Positions 26,423-36,881 of a stretch of DNA of 64,000 nt are shown piece by piece; within the stretch, counting starts at the first letter, position 1; every line of letters begins with the position of its first letter. Where the stretch lies: positions 1-64,000 of the forward strand of contig MESI01000083.1 of the NCBI GenBank assembly GCA_001770935.1, given 5' to 3'. The position numbers and the translations under genes are program-made. The notes under the pieces were generated by a model. It did no database searches. It had not been told where the DNA came from and worked only from the letters and a program-made list of their open reading frames with translations. Source of the stretch: Burkholderiales bacterium RIFCSPLOWO2_12_FULL_61_40. Lineage in GTDB: Bacteria; Pseudomonadota; Gammaproteobacteria; Burkholderiales; Burkholderiaceae_C.

Positions 26423-27505
26423 ATGCCTACCTCTTTTCCCTGCCCGACCCGCGCTTTCGTCCTCAGCGATTTCGACTTCACCCTGCCCGAGCACCTCATT
26501 GCACAACACCCTGCATCCGAGCGCAGCGGCTCCCGGCTGCTCGACGGCACGGCGGCGACGCCCGTGGACCGCATCTTCCGGGAACTGCCCACGCTGCTGC
26601 GCGCCGGCGACCTGCTGGTGTTCAATGACACCAAGGTCATCAACGCCCGGCTGTTTGGAGAAAAACCCACCGGCGGCAAGCTGGAGCTGCTGATTGAGCG
26701 GGTGCTGGGCGGCAACCAGGTGGCCGCCCACATGCGCGTGAGCAAAAAGCCCGAAGTGGGCACCACCGTGGCCCTGGTGGGTGCGCCCGGCACCCACGAC
26801 AACCTGCGTGCCACACTGCTAGGGCGCTGGCCCGACGCCGATGGCGCCATGTTCCGCTTTGTACTGTCCAACGACGCGGGCGACGATCCCCACACGCTGA
26901 TGCAGCGCCACGGCCATGTGCCGCTGCCGCCCTACATCACCCACAGCGATTCGCCCGAGGACGTGGCCCGCTACCAAACCGTGTTTGCCAAAAACCCCGG
27001 CGCCGTGGCCGCGCCCACGGCCGCGCTGCATTTTGACGAAGCCCTGCTGGCGAAGCTGGACGCGCTGGGCGTGCAGCGTGCCCATGTCACCCTGCATGTG
27101 GGCGCAGGCACCTTCCAGCCGGTCAAGACCGAGAACCTGGCGGAGCACCAGATGCACAGCGAGTGGTACGACGTGCCCGCCGCCACCCAGCAGGCCCTGG
27201 CCGACTGCCGCGCGCGCGGTGGCCGCGTGGTGGCGGTAGGCACCACCACCGTGCGCACCCTGGAGTCCTGGGCGCAAACCGGCCAGACCCGTGGCGACAC
27301 ACGCATCTTCATCACCCCCGGCTTTGCATTCCAATGGGTGGACATGCTGGTGACCAACTTTCACCTGCCCAAGTCCAGCCTGATGATGCTGGTGAGCGCC
27401 TTTGCCGGCCATGCGCAGGTAATGGACCTGTACCGCCACGCCATTGCCGAACAGTACCGGTTTTACAGCTATGGCGACGCCATGCTGCTGGCCAAACAGG
27501 CTTGA
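26423..27505 (+). CDS. queA: S-adenosylmethionine:tRNA ribosyltransferase-isomerase
   Basis: A 360-residue enzyme of queuosine synthesis. It transfers the ribosyl part of S-adenosylmethionine to preQ1 in tRNA, making epoxyqueuosine. Typical segments are LSDFDFTLPEHLIAQHPASE, LLVFNDTKVINARLFGEK, HVGAGTFQPVKTENLAEH and NFHLPKSSLMMLVSAFAG. It starts at ATG 26423; longer in-frame starts add non-homologous sequence. It lies 33 bp upstream of tgt, the previous step of the same pathway, so they form one operon. Confidence 0.95.
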   Translation: MPTSFPCPTRAFVLSDFDFTLPEHLIAQHPASERSGSRLLDGTAATPVDRIFRELPTLLRAGDLLVFNDTKVINARLFGEKPTGGKLELLIERVLGGNQVAAHMRVSKKPEVGTTVALVGAPGTHDNLRATLLGRWPDADGAMFRFVLSNDAGDDPHTLMQRHGHVPLPPYITHSDSPEDVARYQTVFAKNPGAVAAPTAALHFDEALLAKLDALGVQRAHVTLHVGAGTFQPVKTENLAEHQMHSEWYDVPAATQQALADCRARGGRVVAVGTTTVRTLESWAQTGQTRGDTRIFITPGFAFQWVDMLVTNFHLPKSSLMMLVSAFAGHAQVMDLYRHAIAEQYRFYSYGDAMLLAKQA

Positions 27506-29094
<1,589 letters not shown>

Positions 29095-29191
29095 TGCATT
29101 CCTTTACAGTGCCGCGCACCCGGTGTGCCGACAACGGCCAGAAATGTAAAACACAAGGCTTACACGCACCTTGACCCAGCACAAGGTTGGT

Positions 29192-30958
29192 TTAAAACGT
29201 TTCCCAGTCGTCATCCCCTCCAGCCGGTGTGGCTTTTGTGGAGGTTTTGACCACAGGCTTGGGAAGCGCTTTGGGAGCGGGAGCGGGAGCGGGAGCGGGA
29301 GCCGGGGCACGCACGCTGGCAGGGGCTTTAAGGGCTACGGGCTTGGCGGGTACACGCTGGGGAAGCGCAGCGCGCATGGACAGGGTGGGCGCGGGCGCAA
29401 CACGGCGCCGCCCGCCATCGGCCACATTGAAGACCGCCACGGTGTGCACCAAATCGTCCGCCTGGGATTTGAGGCTGCTGGCCGCCGCCGCCATCTCTTC
29501 GACCAGCGCAGCGTTTTGCTGCGTGACCTGGTCCATCTGGGAGACGGCCTCCCCGACTTGCGAGACACCCAGGCTTTGCTCATTGCTGGCGGCGCTGATT
29601 TCGCCCATGATATCGGTCACCCGGCGGATTGAGGTGACCACCTCGGTCATGGTGGAGCCTGCCTGATCGACCAGGGTGGTGCCGTGTTCTACACGCTCGA
29701 CACTGGCGTTGATCAGGGACTTGATTTCCCGGGCCGCTTCGGCCGAGCGCCCGGCCAAACTGCGCACTTCGCTGGCCACCACGGCAAAACCCCGCCCTTG
29801 TTCACCGGCGCGGGCCGCTTCCACTGCGGCGTTGAGCGCCAGGATATTGGTCTGGAACGCAATGCCATCGATGACGCTGATGATGTCGGAAATTTTGCGC
29901 GAAGAGGTGTTGATGTCGCGCATGGTTTCCACCACCTGCCCGACCACCGCGCCGCCTTTGACGGCCACGTCCGATGCACTCATGGCCAACTGGTTGGCTT
30001 GGCGCGCACTGTCGGCGTTTTGCTTGACGGTGGAGCCCAACTGCTCCATGGAAGCGGCTGTTTCTTCCAGCGCACTGGCCTGGCTTTCGGTGCGGGAGGA
30101 CAAATCATGGTTGCCCTGCGCGATTTCGGCGCTGGCAATGGCCAGACTCTCGGAACCCTGGCGCACATTGCTGACCACCTGGGTCAGGCTTTCCTGCATC
30201 AGCTTGAGGTGGGCCATCAGGCTGTCCGTGTCACCCGGCTTCAGGTGAATCGGCAAACGCAGGTCCCCCGCCGCCACACTTCTGGCCACTTCGGTGGCTT
30301 GCGCAGGCTCTGCTCCAAGTTGGCGGCCGAGGCTGCGGATCAGGAAAAAATTGTAGGCACCCGACGCAACCATTCCAACCCAAAAGATCGCAACACACAG
30401 CAGAGAGATGGTGCTGTACATCGACTCCGCATCGGTAAAGGCTTTTTGCGCACCGTCCAACTGTGCCTGGATCAAGGCCTTGATGCCGCTGTGGACCGGG
30501 GCGTACAGCGGAGCGACCTTTTCGGTCGTCAAACGCTGGGCATCGGCCATGTCATTGGCGCGCAAGGCGGCCAAGGTCGGCAGGAGGCCTTCCTGCACAA
30601 ATTTCCCGCGGTCGTTGCCAAAGGTTTTAGCCAGCGTCTGCACCTCGGGTGTGAGCTGGGTGGCCATGAAGGCGTCCCAGGATTTGGTGATGGCCGCTAT
30701 ATTGGACTCCACCTTGGCGGTGGTTGCCGCAATCACTTCCGGCGTGGGGGTCGCCAGCGCCGTGGCGATGGACAGGCGGTTTTCAAGAATCAGGGCCTCA
30801 ATGTCCCCCATCTGCCCGACTGGCACCGTACGGTCCGCATAGACCGACTTGAGCGAGAGATTGGACGTCCCCATGCCGAACAGCCCCAGGCCCGCAATGA
30901 AGATAACCAGGGCGGACATCATGCCCCCCAAAACCAGCAAACGCGTTGAGATTTTCAT
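29192..30958 (-). CDS. Methyl-accepting chemotaxis protein with C-terminal tether pentapeptide
   Basis: A 588-residue chemoreceptor. Membrane helices at about 10-30 and 190-210 bracket a four-helix-bundle periplasmic domain. HAMP and a signalling domain with the hairpin tip [20 protein letters not shown] follow. The C-terminus is a long Ala/Pro-rich linker ending in DDWETF, which fits the xWxxF tether that recruits CheR and CheB. The linker is partly encoded by a GGGAGC hexanucleotide repeat. It starts at MKISTRLLVL; an ATG six codons upstream is less likely. It sits next to a FIST-domain sensor gene on the same strand. Confidence 0.93.
   Translation of the reverse strand: MKISTRLLVLGGMMSALVIFIAGLGLFGMGTSNLSLKSVYADRTVPVGQMGDIEALILENRLSIATALATPTPEVIAATTAKVESNIAAITKSWDAFMATQLTPEVQTLAKTFGNDRGKFVQEGLLPTLAALRANDMADAQRLTTEKVAPLYAPVHSGIKALIQAQLDGAQKAFTDAESMYSTISLLCVAIFWVGMVASGAYNFFLIRSLGRQLGAEPAQATEVARSVAAGDLRLPIHLKPGDTDSLMAHLKLMQESLTQVVSNVRQGSESLAIASAEIAQGNHDLSSRTESQASALEETAASMEQLGSTVKQNADSARQANQLAMSASDVAVKGGAVVGQVVETMRDINTSSRKISDIISVIDGIAFQTNILALNAAVEAARAGEQGRGFAVVASEVRSLAGRSAEAAREIKSLINASVERVEHGTTLVDQAGSTMTEVVTSIRRVTDIMGEISAASNEQSLGVSQVGEAVSQMDQVTQQNAALVEEMAAAASSLKSQADDLVHTVAVFNVADGGRRRVAPAPTLSMRAALPQRVPAKPVALKAPASVRAPAPAPAPAPAPKALPKPVVKTSTKATPAGGDDDWETF
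29275..29305. repeat. Hexanucleotide tandem repeat (GGGAGC)n in the chemoreceptor linker
   Basis: About five units of GGGAGC, reading on the coding strand as alternating Ala-Pro codons of the flexible linker before the WETF tether. Unit number changes stay in frame, so linker length could vary between strains. Confidence 0.7.
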
Positions 30959-31009
30959 GAGATTCGGTCTCTGCAAGGTTGAAGTCAGGCCCCAGTGTAC
31001 AGGGGAGTA

Positions 31010-32305
31010 CTAGTCCTGGGTGGTAAAAACTGTCATCACGCCGGTGAATCCATACAGGTGGTTGCGGGCAATTTCTCCCCCGGCAAAAAACCCCACCAAA
31101 GGCACATCACCCAGCGCCCGCCGCACGGCATGCATCTCGGCGCCGGGGCCGCCAAAATGTGCGCCGCCACGCCCGGAACAACTGATATAGACCGCACCCG
31201 CAATACGCCGCGCCGGGAGCGCAGCCACCTCGGCCGCACGGTCGGCCTGGGCCATGGCGACTTCCAGAGGCAACTCTTCGGGCTCCAGTTCTTCGCGTAT
31301 TTCCGCACAGATGCGCATCAGGTCGGCCTTGGCCGTGTGCACATTGCGCTGGCAAAACGTCAGATGCATGCCCACCTCCACCTGGTCTGCCACCGCAACG
31401 CCACGCCGTCCGGGGTCCAGGCCAATGATGTGGCGCACCACGACATCGCTGCCAAAACTGCCCGTCTGGTGCAAGGTGGCGCCACCCAAATGGTCCTGGT
31501 GGCTGGGGTTCGCGGGTTTTTCCTGGGGCCGCACCAGACCCACCAGGGTGGCGCGCACCACGACCAGGGCTTCCTGGGGCTGGTCCAGCGTGATGGCCAG
31601 GTCGTTCAGCATCACGTCCAGCGCAGGCTCTCCGTCCAGCGCGATCACCACGTTGTGGTCGGCCTGGGTGACCACCCGCGCACGCGAAATGGGCTTGCAG
31701 CCCTGGGTCACGCGGGATACCAGGCCCACGCCCGGCCCGAAAGCCACGCCGCTGAGGCCTCCGCGAAACACGCCGCTGGCGTTGCCATGCCCGCTGATGT
31801 TGCCGTCGCCCGCCACTGCAAACTGCACACTGGCGCCACGGCTGCTGGACAGGCCGCCAAACAGGTAACCGGTCTGCGTGCGTGCCGCCATCTCGTCAAT
31901 CAACTCCCCCAGCTCCAGGGTGCTCGCATCGGCATGCACCAAGGCGGTGTGCGCCTCAAAGCCCAACCCCAGCGGGGCCACGCCCGAAAACACCCGAAAC
32001 TGGTCACTGGGCAACTCCAGCAGCATGACGGCCATGGCGGGCTCGTCAAAATACTCCACGTTGTTGCAGGCGATGCCGACCCCCACCGTGCCAGACCAGT
32101 CGGTCACCAGCGGAAGTTCCGCACCCAGGTGCTCCAAAATAGCCTGGGCATCGTCGGCATAGTGGTCCGTGATGTAGAGCAATGCCAAGGTGGGCGAGGA
32201 GGCGCAGGCGGGCAGCGCCATTTGTGCCCGCAGCTGCGCCAGCACCAATGCGGCGGCCATCTGCCACTGCGGATGGGTGGCGTGCGCGTAGGGGAAAGTT
32301 GCCAT
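31010..32305 (-). CDS. FIST N/C-domain sensory protein
   Basis: A 431-residue protein without signal peptide, matching the FIST_N plus FIST_C arrangement. The first half includes LYITDHYADDAQAILEHLG and VTDWSGTVGVGIAC; the C-terminal half includes ISCSGRGGAHFG and a GDVPLVGFFAGGEI motif typical of FIST_C. The domain is predicted to bind small ligands, probably amino acids or peptides, and is often found with signal-transduction genes. It is 51 bp upstream of the chemoreceptor on the same strand, so the two may work together. Confidence 0.87.
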   Translation of the reverse strand: MATFPYAHATHPQWQMAAALVLAQLRAQMALPACASSPTLALLYITDHYADDAQAILEHLGAELPLVTDWSGTVGVGIACNNVEYFDEPAMAVMLLELPSDQFRVFSGVAPLGLGFEAHTALVHADASTLELGELIDEMAARTQTGYLFGGLSSSRGASVQFAVAGDGNISGHGNASGVFRGGLSGVAFGPGVGLVSRVTQGCKPISRARVVTQADHNVVIALDGEPALDVMLNDLAITLDQPQEALVVVRATLVGLVRPQEKPANPSHQDHLGGATLHQTGSFGSDVVVRHIIGLDPGRRGVAVADQVEVGMHLTFCQRNVHTAKADLMRICAEIREELEPEELPLEVAMAQADRAAEVAALPARRIAGAVYISCSGRGGAHFGGPGAEMHAVRRALGDVPLVGFFAGGEIARNHLYGFTGVMTVFTTQD

Positions 32306-32391
32306 GTGCGTCGAGCGTATCGGTCAGGCTCAAAAAAACAGGACCCGAAACGCGTGGCTGGGCCGGGTTGCCAGTGCCTCGCGGGGGTAGG

Positions 32392-33090
32392 TTATTTGGT
32401 CCGGGGGGCAGTCTTTCTGGCCGACTTCGCCGCAGGCGCCGACGCGCCGGTACGCCGGGTGGCCGCGCCCACCACCTTTTTGCCCGACTTCATGGCCTCT
32501 TTGGCCATGCCGGTGGCCACGTTTTTGGTGATGTCGACCGCCGACTTGGCGGTGGCTTCCTTCACCGCACCGGCGGCGATTTGCTGGAACTGCTGGGTCA
32601 GGGAGCCCCACAACTGCAAGGGGTCGATCAGGCCGTTCATGCTCCCCGCCGCCTTGGCGGTCTTGCTGTCTTTGCTGCTGGGCTTGCCACTGCCGCTGGC
32701 CACGTCGGCAATGGTCTTGGCCGTGCTGGCGGCGCGTTCGCTGACCCGCTGCACACCCGAGTACACCGAATCGGCGGCTTTGAGCTTGAGCGCGTTGGCC
32801 ACATCAGCAATATTGAAGTTCATACCCTTGAGTGTGTTCAGGGTCATTTTTTGCACTTCCAGCGCCTGGATGGTGGCACCCAGCGCCCGGGAATTCTGCT
32901 CCAGCCAGAAGTGCACGTTTTTGAGCTCTTCGATGCGCTTGTCCAACTCTTCCACATTCAGCGTGGGCGCCACCCAGTTGCCCAGGTTGGGCATTTGGGG
33001 AATGTTGGCGCCAGCGCCTTTCGCCAGGTTCTGCAAAAAATCAAAGCCAGGCACGAATTTTCCGAAACCTGCGGTGTCCGAATCGCTCAT
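32392..33090 (-). CDS. phaM: PhaM-type polyhydroxyalkanoate granule regulatory protein
   Basis: A 232-residue protein. The N-terminal half (FGKFVPGFDFLQNLAKGAG; VEELDKRIEELKNVHFWLEQ) matches the PhaM family, which activates PHA synthase and ties granules to the nucleoid. The C-terminal ~60 residues are Lys/Ala-rich (KSGKKVVGAATRRTG), like the histone-like DNA-binding tail of Ralstonia PhaM. It starts at MSDSDTAGFG; an ATG nine codons upstream exists. It indicates that the organism makes PHA, although no other pha gene is in the window. Confidence 0.86.
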   Translation of the reverse strand: MSDSDTAGFGKFVPGFDFLQNLAKGAGANIPQMPNLGNWVAPTLNVEELDKRIEELKNVHFWLEQNSRALGATIQALEVQKMTLNTLKGMNFNIADVANALKLKAADSVYSGVQRVSERAASTAKTIADVASGSGKPSSKDSKTAKAAGSMNGLIDPLQLWGSLTQQFQQIAAGAVKEATAKSAVDITKNVATGMAKEAMKSGKKVVGAATRRTGASAPAAKSARKTAPRTK

Positions 33091-33202
33091 AAATCCTCCA
33101 AAAGGCTTGGGTGTCAAGCTGGTGGCCGCAGCTTACCCCAATGCGCCGGGCTTGGCGACCACGATTTCTCCTGGCGGCACTCTAAAAACACCGGCGCCGG
33201 GA

Positions 33203-33751
33203 TCAGGGAAGCCATTTCTTCAACATGCGGGCATCGGGCGGGCCGATGCTGCGTTGCACCGAACCGTTGCGCCCCAGCAGCACGATGTAGGGGGTGACGT
33301 TGGGCCACTTCGGGTCCACGCTTTGGCGGATGGCGGGCTCAAAACCGTCAAAGGCGTAAAACCGGGTGGCGCCCGCAAAATGGTGGGCATGGGCCAGGGC
33401 GCGCTCGCCCTGCACGTCCATCATCACGGCGGCCAGCTCCACTTTTTGGCGCGACGCGGCGATGAAGGTCTGCAGCTTGTGGAAGGCGTCCGGGCAGGTC
33501 GGGCAGTAGCTGGTGGTGAACACATAGGCCGCCGGGCGCGGGCTGCTTTTGAGCACTTGCCCCCAGGTGGACTCGTCAAAATCAGCGACGGATGCTACAG
33601 TATTAATAGCTGCTTGCGCACTATTGACGGGGGCTACCGGCGAATTTGACCATGCAAGCAGCGGCACAGCGGCGGCCGCCAGCAACACCCCGCGCCGCGT
33701 GCTGCGCGACCAGGCTGGCGGCGCAGGTGATAACTCAAAACGTGATTTCAT
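33203..33751 (-). CDS. Exported thioredoxin-fold protein (SCO/TlpA-like), end of copper locus
   Basis: A 182-residue protein with an N-terminal RSTRRGVLLAAAAVPLLAW that resembles a twin-arginine signal, and a thioredoxin-like domain with TSYCPTCPDAFHKL (CXXC). It resembles redox chaperones of copper-centre assembly rather than classic Sco1, whose motif is CXXXC. The segment between signal and domain (VAPVNSAQAAINTVAS) is encoded by a dispersed-repeat copy. Its start overlaps the beta-propeller gene stop by 17 bp. A periplasmic role in reducing copper or copper-site cysteines is inference from position. Confidence 0.75.
   Translation of the reverse strand: MKSRFELSPAPPAWSRSTRRGVLLAAAAVPLLAWSNSPVAPVNSAQAAINTVASVADFDESTWGQVLKSSPRPAAYVFTTSYCPTCPDAFHKLQTFIAASRQKVELAAVMMDVQGERALAHAHHFAGATRFYAFDGFEPAIRQSVDPKWPNVTPYIVLLGRNGSVQRSIGPPDARMLKKWLP
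33593..33637. repeat. Dispersed ~45-bp repeat, copy 6 (inside the thioredoxin-fold gene)
   Basis: TATTAATAGCTGCTTGCGCA then CTATTGACGGGGGCTACC. It is the cleanest copy. On the coding strand it is read in frame between the signal sequence and the thioredoxin domain. Confidence 0.82.
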
Positions 33752-35039
33752 GGACTTGCACCTCGCTGGAATTGCGCCACACCACCGCCATGCGCGGCCC
33801 CTGCTGCACCAGGCGCGGAAAATCGTTGTCGCCCTGCACCTGGCCCAGGGTCTGCACGCGAAAACTCTGGCCGCCGTCGGTGGACAGCCAGGCCTTGAGG
33901 GTGCTGATCCTGCCGTCGATGCTGCGCCAGACCACGGCCACACGCTGTTCGTAGGCCATCACGTCGGCATGCTCGGCGCGTTCGTCAGGCAGCAGGCGCA
34001 CGGTGCCGGGCTGGGGGCTGCCGTCGGCCTGGAGCCGACCGTAACGCACACCCGCCACGGGGTCCTGGCCTTGCTGGCGAATGCCAAACCACACGGCGTG
34101 GAATCCGCCGTCTGCCGCGGCCGCCAGACCGGGCCCGTGGTGCGGACAGCCATCGACGCGCCAGTCGTCATAGGTGGCACGCACGGTGCTGCCCTCTGCC
34201 GCCGGGGTCAGTGTGGCCATGGCATGGTCGCGCACATTGGGCGCATAGACATGGCGCCACAGGGCGCGCACCACACCGTCCTGGCCCTGCACGACTGCAA
34301 TGCGGCAGCATTCGCAGGAGTGGTCTGCGACCTTGATGTCCGGGCCAAAGGTGGCACCGCCATCGGTCGAAACGTTGCGGTAAATAGCGGCCCCGCGGTA
34401 GCTGGACTTGGCGCCCACCTTGGGCGCGGCTTCCAGGTCGCGCTTGTCGATCCAGACCGTGTGCAAAGTGCCCTGCGCATCAAACGCCAGCGACTCGAAC
34501 CGGTGGGTCAAAATCTGGCGGTCCGTGTGCACCGTATAGGGCGCGGAAAAGGTCTTGCCGCCATCCACCGAGCGCAGCATGCGCACATACCCGGTATTGG
34601 GCTTGGCCAGCGGCTGGGTGTAGGCGATCAGCACCGTGGCATGGGGGCCAAACAGCAGCTTGGGGCGGTTTTCACCGTCGGCCGAGATCGCGTCGCCCGC
34701 CGTATCCAGCACCTGCGTGGCACTCCATTGCAAGGCGGCGGCCCCCTGAGGCTGAGGCGCACTTTGGACCAACAGCTGGCCTTCGGCGTTGAGCCCGACC
34801 ATCCACAAGGCGCCGTCCGGCGCCAATGCAACGCCGGTGCCCAGCTGGGGCCGGGGTTTGCGCGCCCCCGTTTTGCTGGCACTGGCGGCAGCCGCTACGG
34901 CAGGCACAGCAGCCGTGGCCGCCGCATCGGCGGCTTGCGGGTGGCTGTGTTGCGCCCAACTGGTGGCGCAAAAGACCACGCTGGCCGCCAGTATGGCCAG
35001 CCGCCTGCAAACGGGGTACTTGAATCGTTGAAAAAGCAT
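33735..35039 (-). CDS. Exported beta-propeller (sialidase-fold) protein with CECC motif
   Basis: A 434-residue protein with a signal peptide (RLAILAASVVFCATSWAQ). Asp-box repeats (SVDGGKTFS, STDGGATFG, STDGGQSFR) indicate a sialidase-like beta-propeller. A catalytic sialidase set is not apparent. It has HSCECCRIAV near residue 255 and DGCPHHGPGL about 50 residues later, a Cys/His pattern suited to binding copper or another soft metal. It follows exbD by 25 bp in the TonB locus, so a periplasmic copper-binding or handling role is likely but inferred. Confidence 0.72.
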   Translation of the reverse strand: MLFQRFKYPVCRRLAILAASVVFCATSWAQHSHPQAADAAATAAVPAVAAAASASKTGARKPRPQLGTGVALAPDGALWMVGLNAEGQLLVQSAPQPQGAAALQWSATQVLDTAGDAISADGENRPKLLFGPHATVLIAYTQPLAKPNTGYVRMLRSVDGGKTFSAPYTVHTDRQILTHRFESLAFDAQGTLHTVWIDKRDLEAAPKVGAKSSYRGAAIYRNVSTDGGATFGPDIKVADHSCECCRIAVVQGQDGVVRALWRHVYAPNVRDHAMATLTPAAEGSTVRATYDDWRVDGCPHHGPGLAAAADGGFHAVWFGIRQQGQDPVAGVRYGRLQADGSPQPGTVRLLPDERAEHADVMAYEQRVAVVWRSIDGRISTLKAWLSTDGGQSFRVQTLGQVQGDNDFPRLVQQGPRMAVVWRNSSEVQVHEITF

Positions 35040-35064
35040 CTTGAATCTCGGTGATGGGAATGGA

Positions 35065-35475
35065 TCAGTGGACCGGCTCGGTGATAAAGCCAATTTTGCG
35101 CAGACCCGCCTGCTGGGCGGCGGCCATGGCCAGGGCCACACGTTCATACCGCACGGCCTTGTCGCCACGGATATGCAACTCGGGCTGCGGCTGTTTCGCG
35201 GCGGCGGCCTGGAGCTGCGGCGCCAGATCGGATTCGGCCACCGGGGCCTCGTTCCAGTAGTACTGGCCTGCGGCGTCCACGCTCAGGCGGATGGTCTCGG
35301 GTTTGCTGTCTTGCGGCTGGTTGGTGGCGCGCGGCAGGTCAATGTTGACCGCGTGTTTCATCACCGGCACGGTGATGATGAAGATGATGAGCAGCACCAG
35401 CATCACGTCCACCAGGGGTGTCATATTGATTTCGTTCATCACCTCGTCGGCGTCGTCTTGGGTTCCGAAAGCCAT
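35065..35475 (-). CDS. exbD: Biopolymer transporter ExbD
   Basis: A 136-residue protein with a single N-terminal helix (VDVMLVLLIIFIITVPVM) containing the proton-carrying Asp of MTPLVDVMLVLL, and a periplasmic domain. It is the proton-channel partner of ExbB for energising TonB. The open frame upstream is longer, but MAFGTQDDADEVMNEINMTP is the family start and leaves a 5-bp gap after exbB. Confidence 0.92.
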   Translation of the reverse strand: MAFGTQDDADEVMNEINMTPLVDVMLVLLIIFIITVPVMKHAVNIDLPRATNQPQDSKPETIRLSVDAAGQYYWNEAPVAESDLAPQLQAAAAKQPQPELHIRGDKAVRYERVALAMAAAQQAGLRKIGFITEPVH

Positions 35476-35480
35476 GGCGT

Positions 35481-36209
35481 TCAGACCTTGTGCAAGGGCA
35501 GCACGGTAGCGCCTTTGAAAGCACTGGGCGCACCGACGCGCGCACCGGTCACGAACAGGGCGTGCAAATCGTGGGCAAAGCGGTTGAGTTGGGCCAAAAC
35601 GCCCTTGTTGCCACGCACCAGCGCGTTGTAGCCCAGCACGGCGGGAATGGCGACCGCCAGGCCCAAGGCGGTCATGATGAGGGCCTCGCCGATGGGACCG
35701 GCCACCTTGTCGATGGTGGACTGGCCGGAGGCGCCGATCGACAGCAAGGCATGGTAGATGCCCCATACCGTGCCGAACAGGCCGACAAAGGGCGCGGTGG
35801 AGCCAACCGAGGCCAGCACCGCCAGGCCGGACTGCAGGTGGGCGGTGGCGTCGTCCACCGCGCTGCGCAGGCAGCGCGTGACCCAGTCGCTGCGGTCCAG
35901 CGAATCAATCAGTTGCCGATTGGCCTCGCCGGGCTGCAAGTGGGCGTCGGCCTCCTGGCCCTGCAGAGCAAGCTGGCGAAACGGGTTGCTGGGGTCGTCT
36001 CCCAGTGCCTGCAGGCCGGACTCGAAATCCCGTGCATGCCAGAAGCGCTCCAGGGCACGGGCCTGCGCAGACATCTGGCGCAGGCCCAGTGCCTTGACCA
36101 GGATGACGACCCAGGACGCCAGGGACATGCCCAATAGCAACAGTGCCACGGCGCGGGTGACCATATCGCCCTGGGTCCAAAGGGCCAAAAGACCGGATTG
36201 CTCGTTCAT
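35481..36209 (-). CDS. exbB: MotA/TolQ/ExbB proton-channel protein
   Basis: A 242-residue inner-membrane protein with three membrane helices. The family core is VLASVGSTAPFVGLFGTVWG, followed by ALIMTALGLAVAIPAVLGYN. With ExbD it forms the proton channel that powers TonB. It lies between the tonB-like gene (7 bp) and exbD (5 bp). The dedicated TonB-ExbB-ExbD set next to one receptor implies energisation specific to this uptake system. Confidence 0.92.
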   Translation of the reverse strand: MNEQSGLLALWTQGDMVTRAVALLLLGMSLASWVVILVKALGLRQMSAQARALERFWHARDFESGLQALGDDPSNPFRQLALQGQEADAHLQPGEANRQLIDSLDRSDWVTRCLRSAVDDATAHLQSGLAVLASVGSTAPFVGLFGTVWGIYHALLSIGASGQSTIDKVAGPIGEALIMTALGLAVAIPAVLGYNALVRGNKGVLAQLNRFAHDLHALFVTGARVGAPSAFKGATVLPLHKV

Positions 36210-36215
36210 CGTTCA

Positions 36216-36881
36216 TTACTCCAAAACAAAATTGATCGGTACGCTAGACCACATGGCCTCGGACACGCCCCCGCGTTTGCCGGGCACGTAGCGCCAACGT
36301 TGGGCGGTGGCCAATGCGGCTTGGTCCAGCCGGTCAAAGCCGCTGGACTGACGGATTTCGGCTTTTTGCGCCACCCCATCCACCCCAATGAACACGCGCA
36401 CAATGACCCGCCCCTGCTCACCCAGCCGCTTGCTCATGGGGGGATAGACTGGTTTGGGGTTGTGCAGGTAGTCAGCATCGCTGGAAGGCAACTCGACCTT
36501 GGGCGCAGGGGGCGCCACGGGTGCAGGCGCGGGCGTTGCGGCTTGGGGCGCGTCCATGGGCGGTGCCGGGGTGGCATCCGCCATGGCCACCGGCATGGGG
36601 GCGGGCGGCAAGGAGGCCGCTTTGTGTGGCACGGCTGGCGCGGCCGCCACCTTCGGTTTGTGAGGGGGCGCCGACGGCGGTGCCTCCGCCTTGGGCCGTG
36701 GCAACGCGATGGCTTCGGCAATCACCTCTACTGGCGTCACCACCTCCACCATGCGCGCCAGCAGCCCACTTTGCAAGGCCCACAACGCCCCCCCATGCAG
36801 CAACAGCACGCCAGCGGCAATCGCCAGGGGACGGCGCCGCGAGCTTGCAAAAACCAGGGGTGTGCGCATGTTGCTGCCCAT
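36216..36881 (-). CDS. tonB: TonB-family energy transducer
   Basis: A 221-residue protein. An N-terminal helix (LAIAAGVLLLHGGALWALQ) precedes a long Pro/Ala/Lys-rich periplasmic spanner (about 60-130). The C-terminal TonB domain shows NPKPVYPPMSKRLGEQGRV and DQAALATAQRWRYVPGK. The ATG overlaps the receptor stop (TAATG), so it is coupled to it; a second ATG is four codons in. It bridges the periplasm to the receptor plug. Confidence 0.9.
   Translation of the reverse strand: MGSNMRTPLVFASSRRRPLAIAAGVLLLHGGALWALQSGLLARMVEVVTPVEVIAEAIALPRPKAEAPPSAPPHKPKVAAAPAVPHKAASLPPAPMPVAMADATPAPPMDAPQAATPAPAPVAPPAPKVELPSSDADYLHNPKPVYPPMSKRLGEQGRVIVRVFIGVDGVAQKAEIRQSSGFDRLDQAALATAQRWRYVPGKRGGVSEAMWSSVPINFVLE

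Noticed and set aside
29143..29186. TTGACCCAGCACAA upstream of the DUF2249 gene as an FNR box
   Set aside because: The right half departs from ATCAA at two positions, so it is too weak to call.
29275..29305. Possible CRISPR-like short repeats
   Set aside because: These are contiguous hexanucleotides in frame with no spacers; they encode an Ala-Pro linker.
30995..33649. 884-aa plus-strand open frame
   Set aside because: It covers the FIST, PhaM and thioredoxin-fold genes in antisense and has no recognisable domain.
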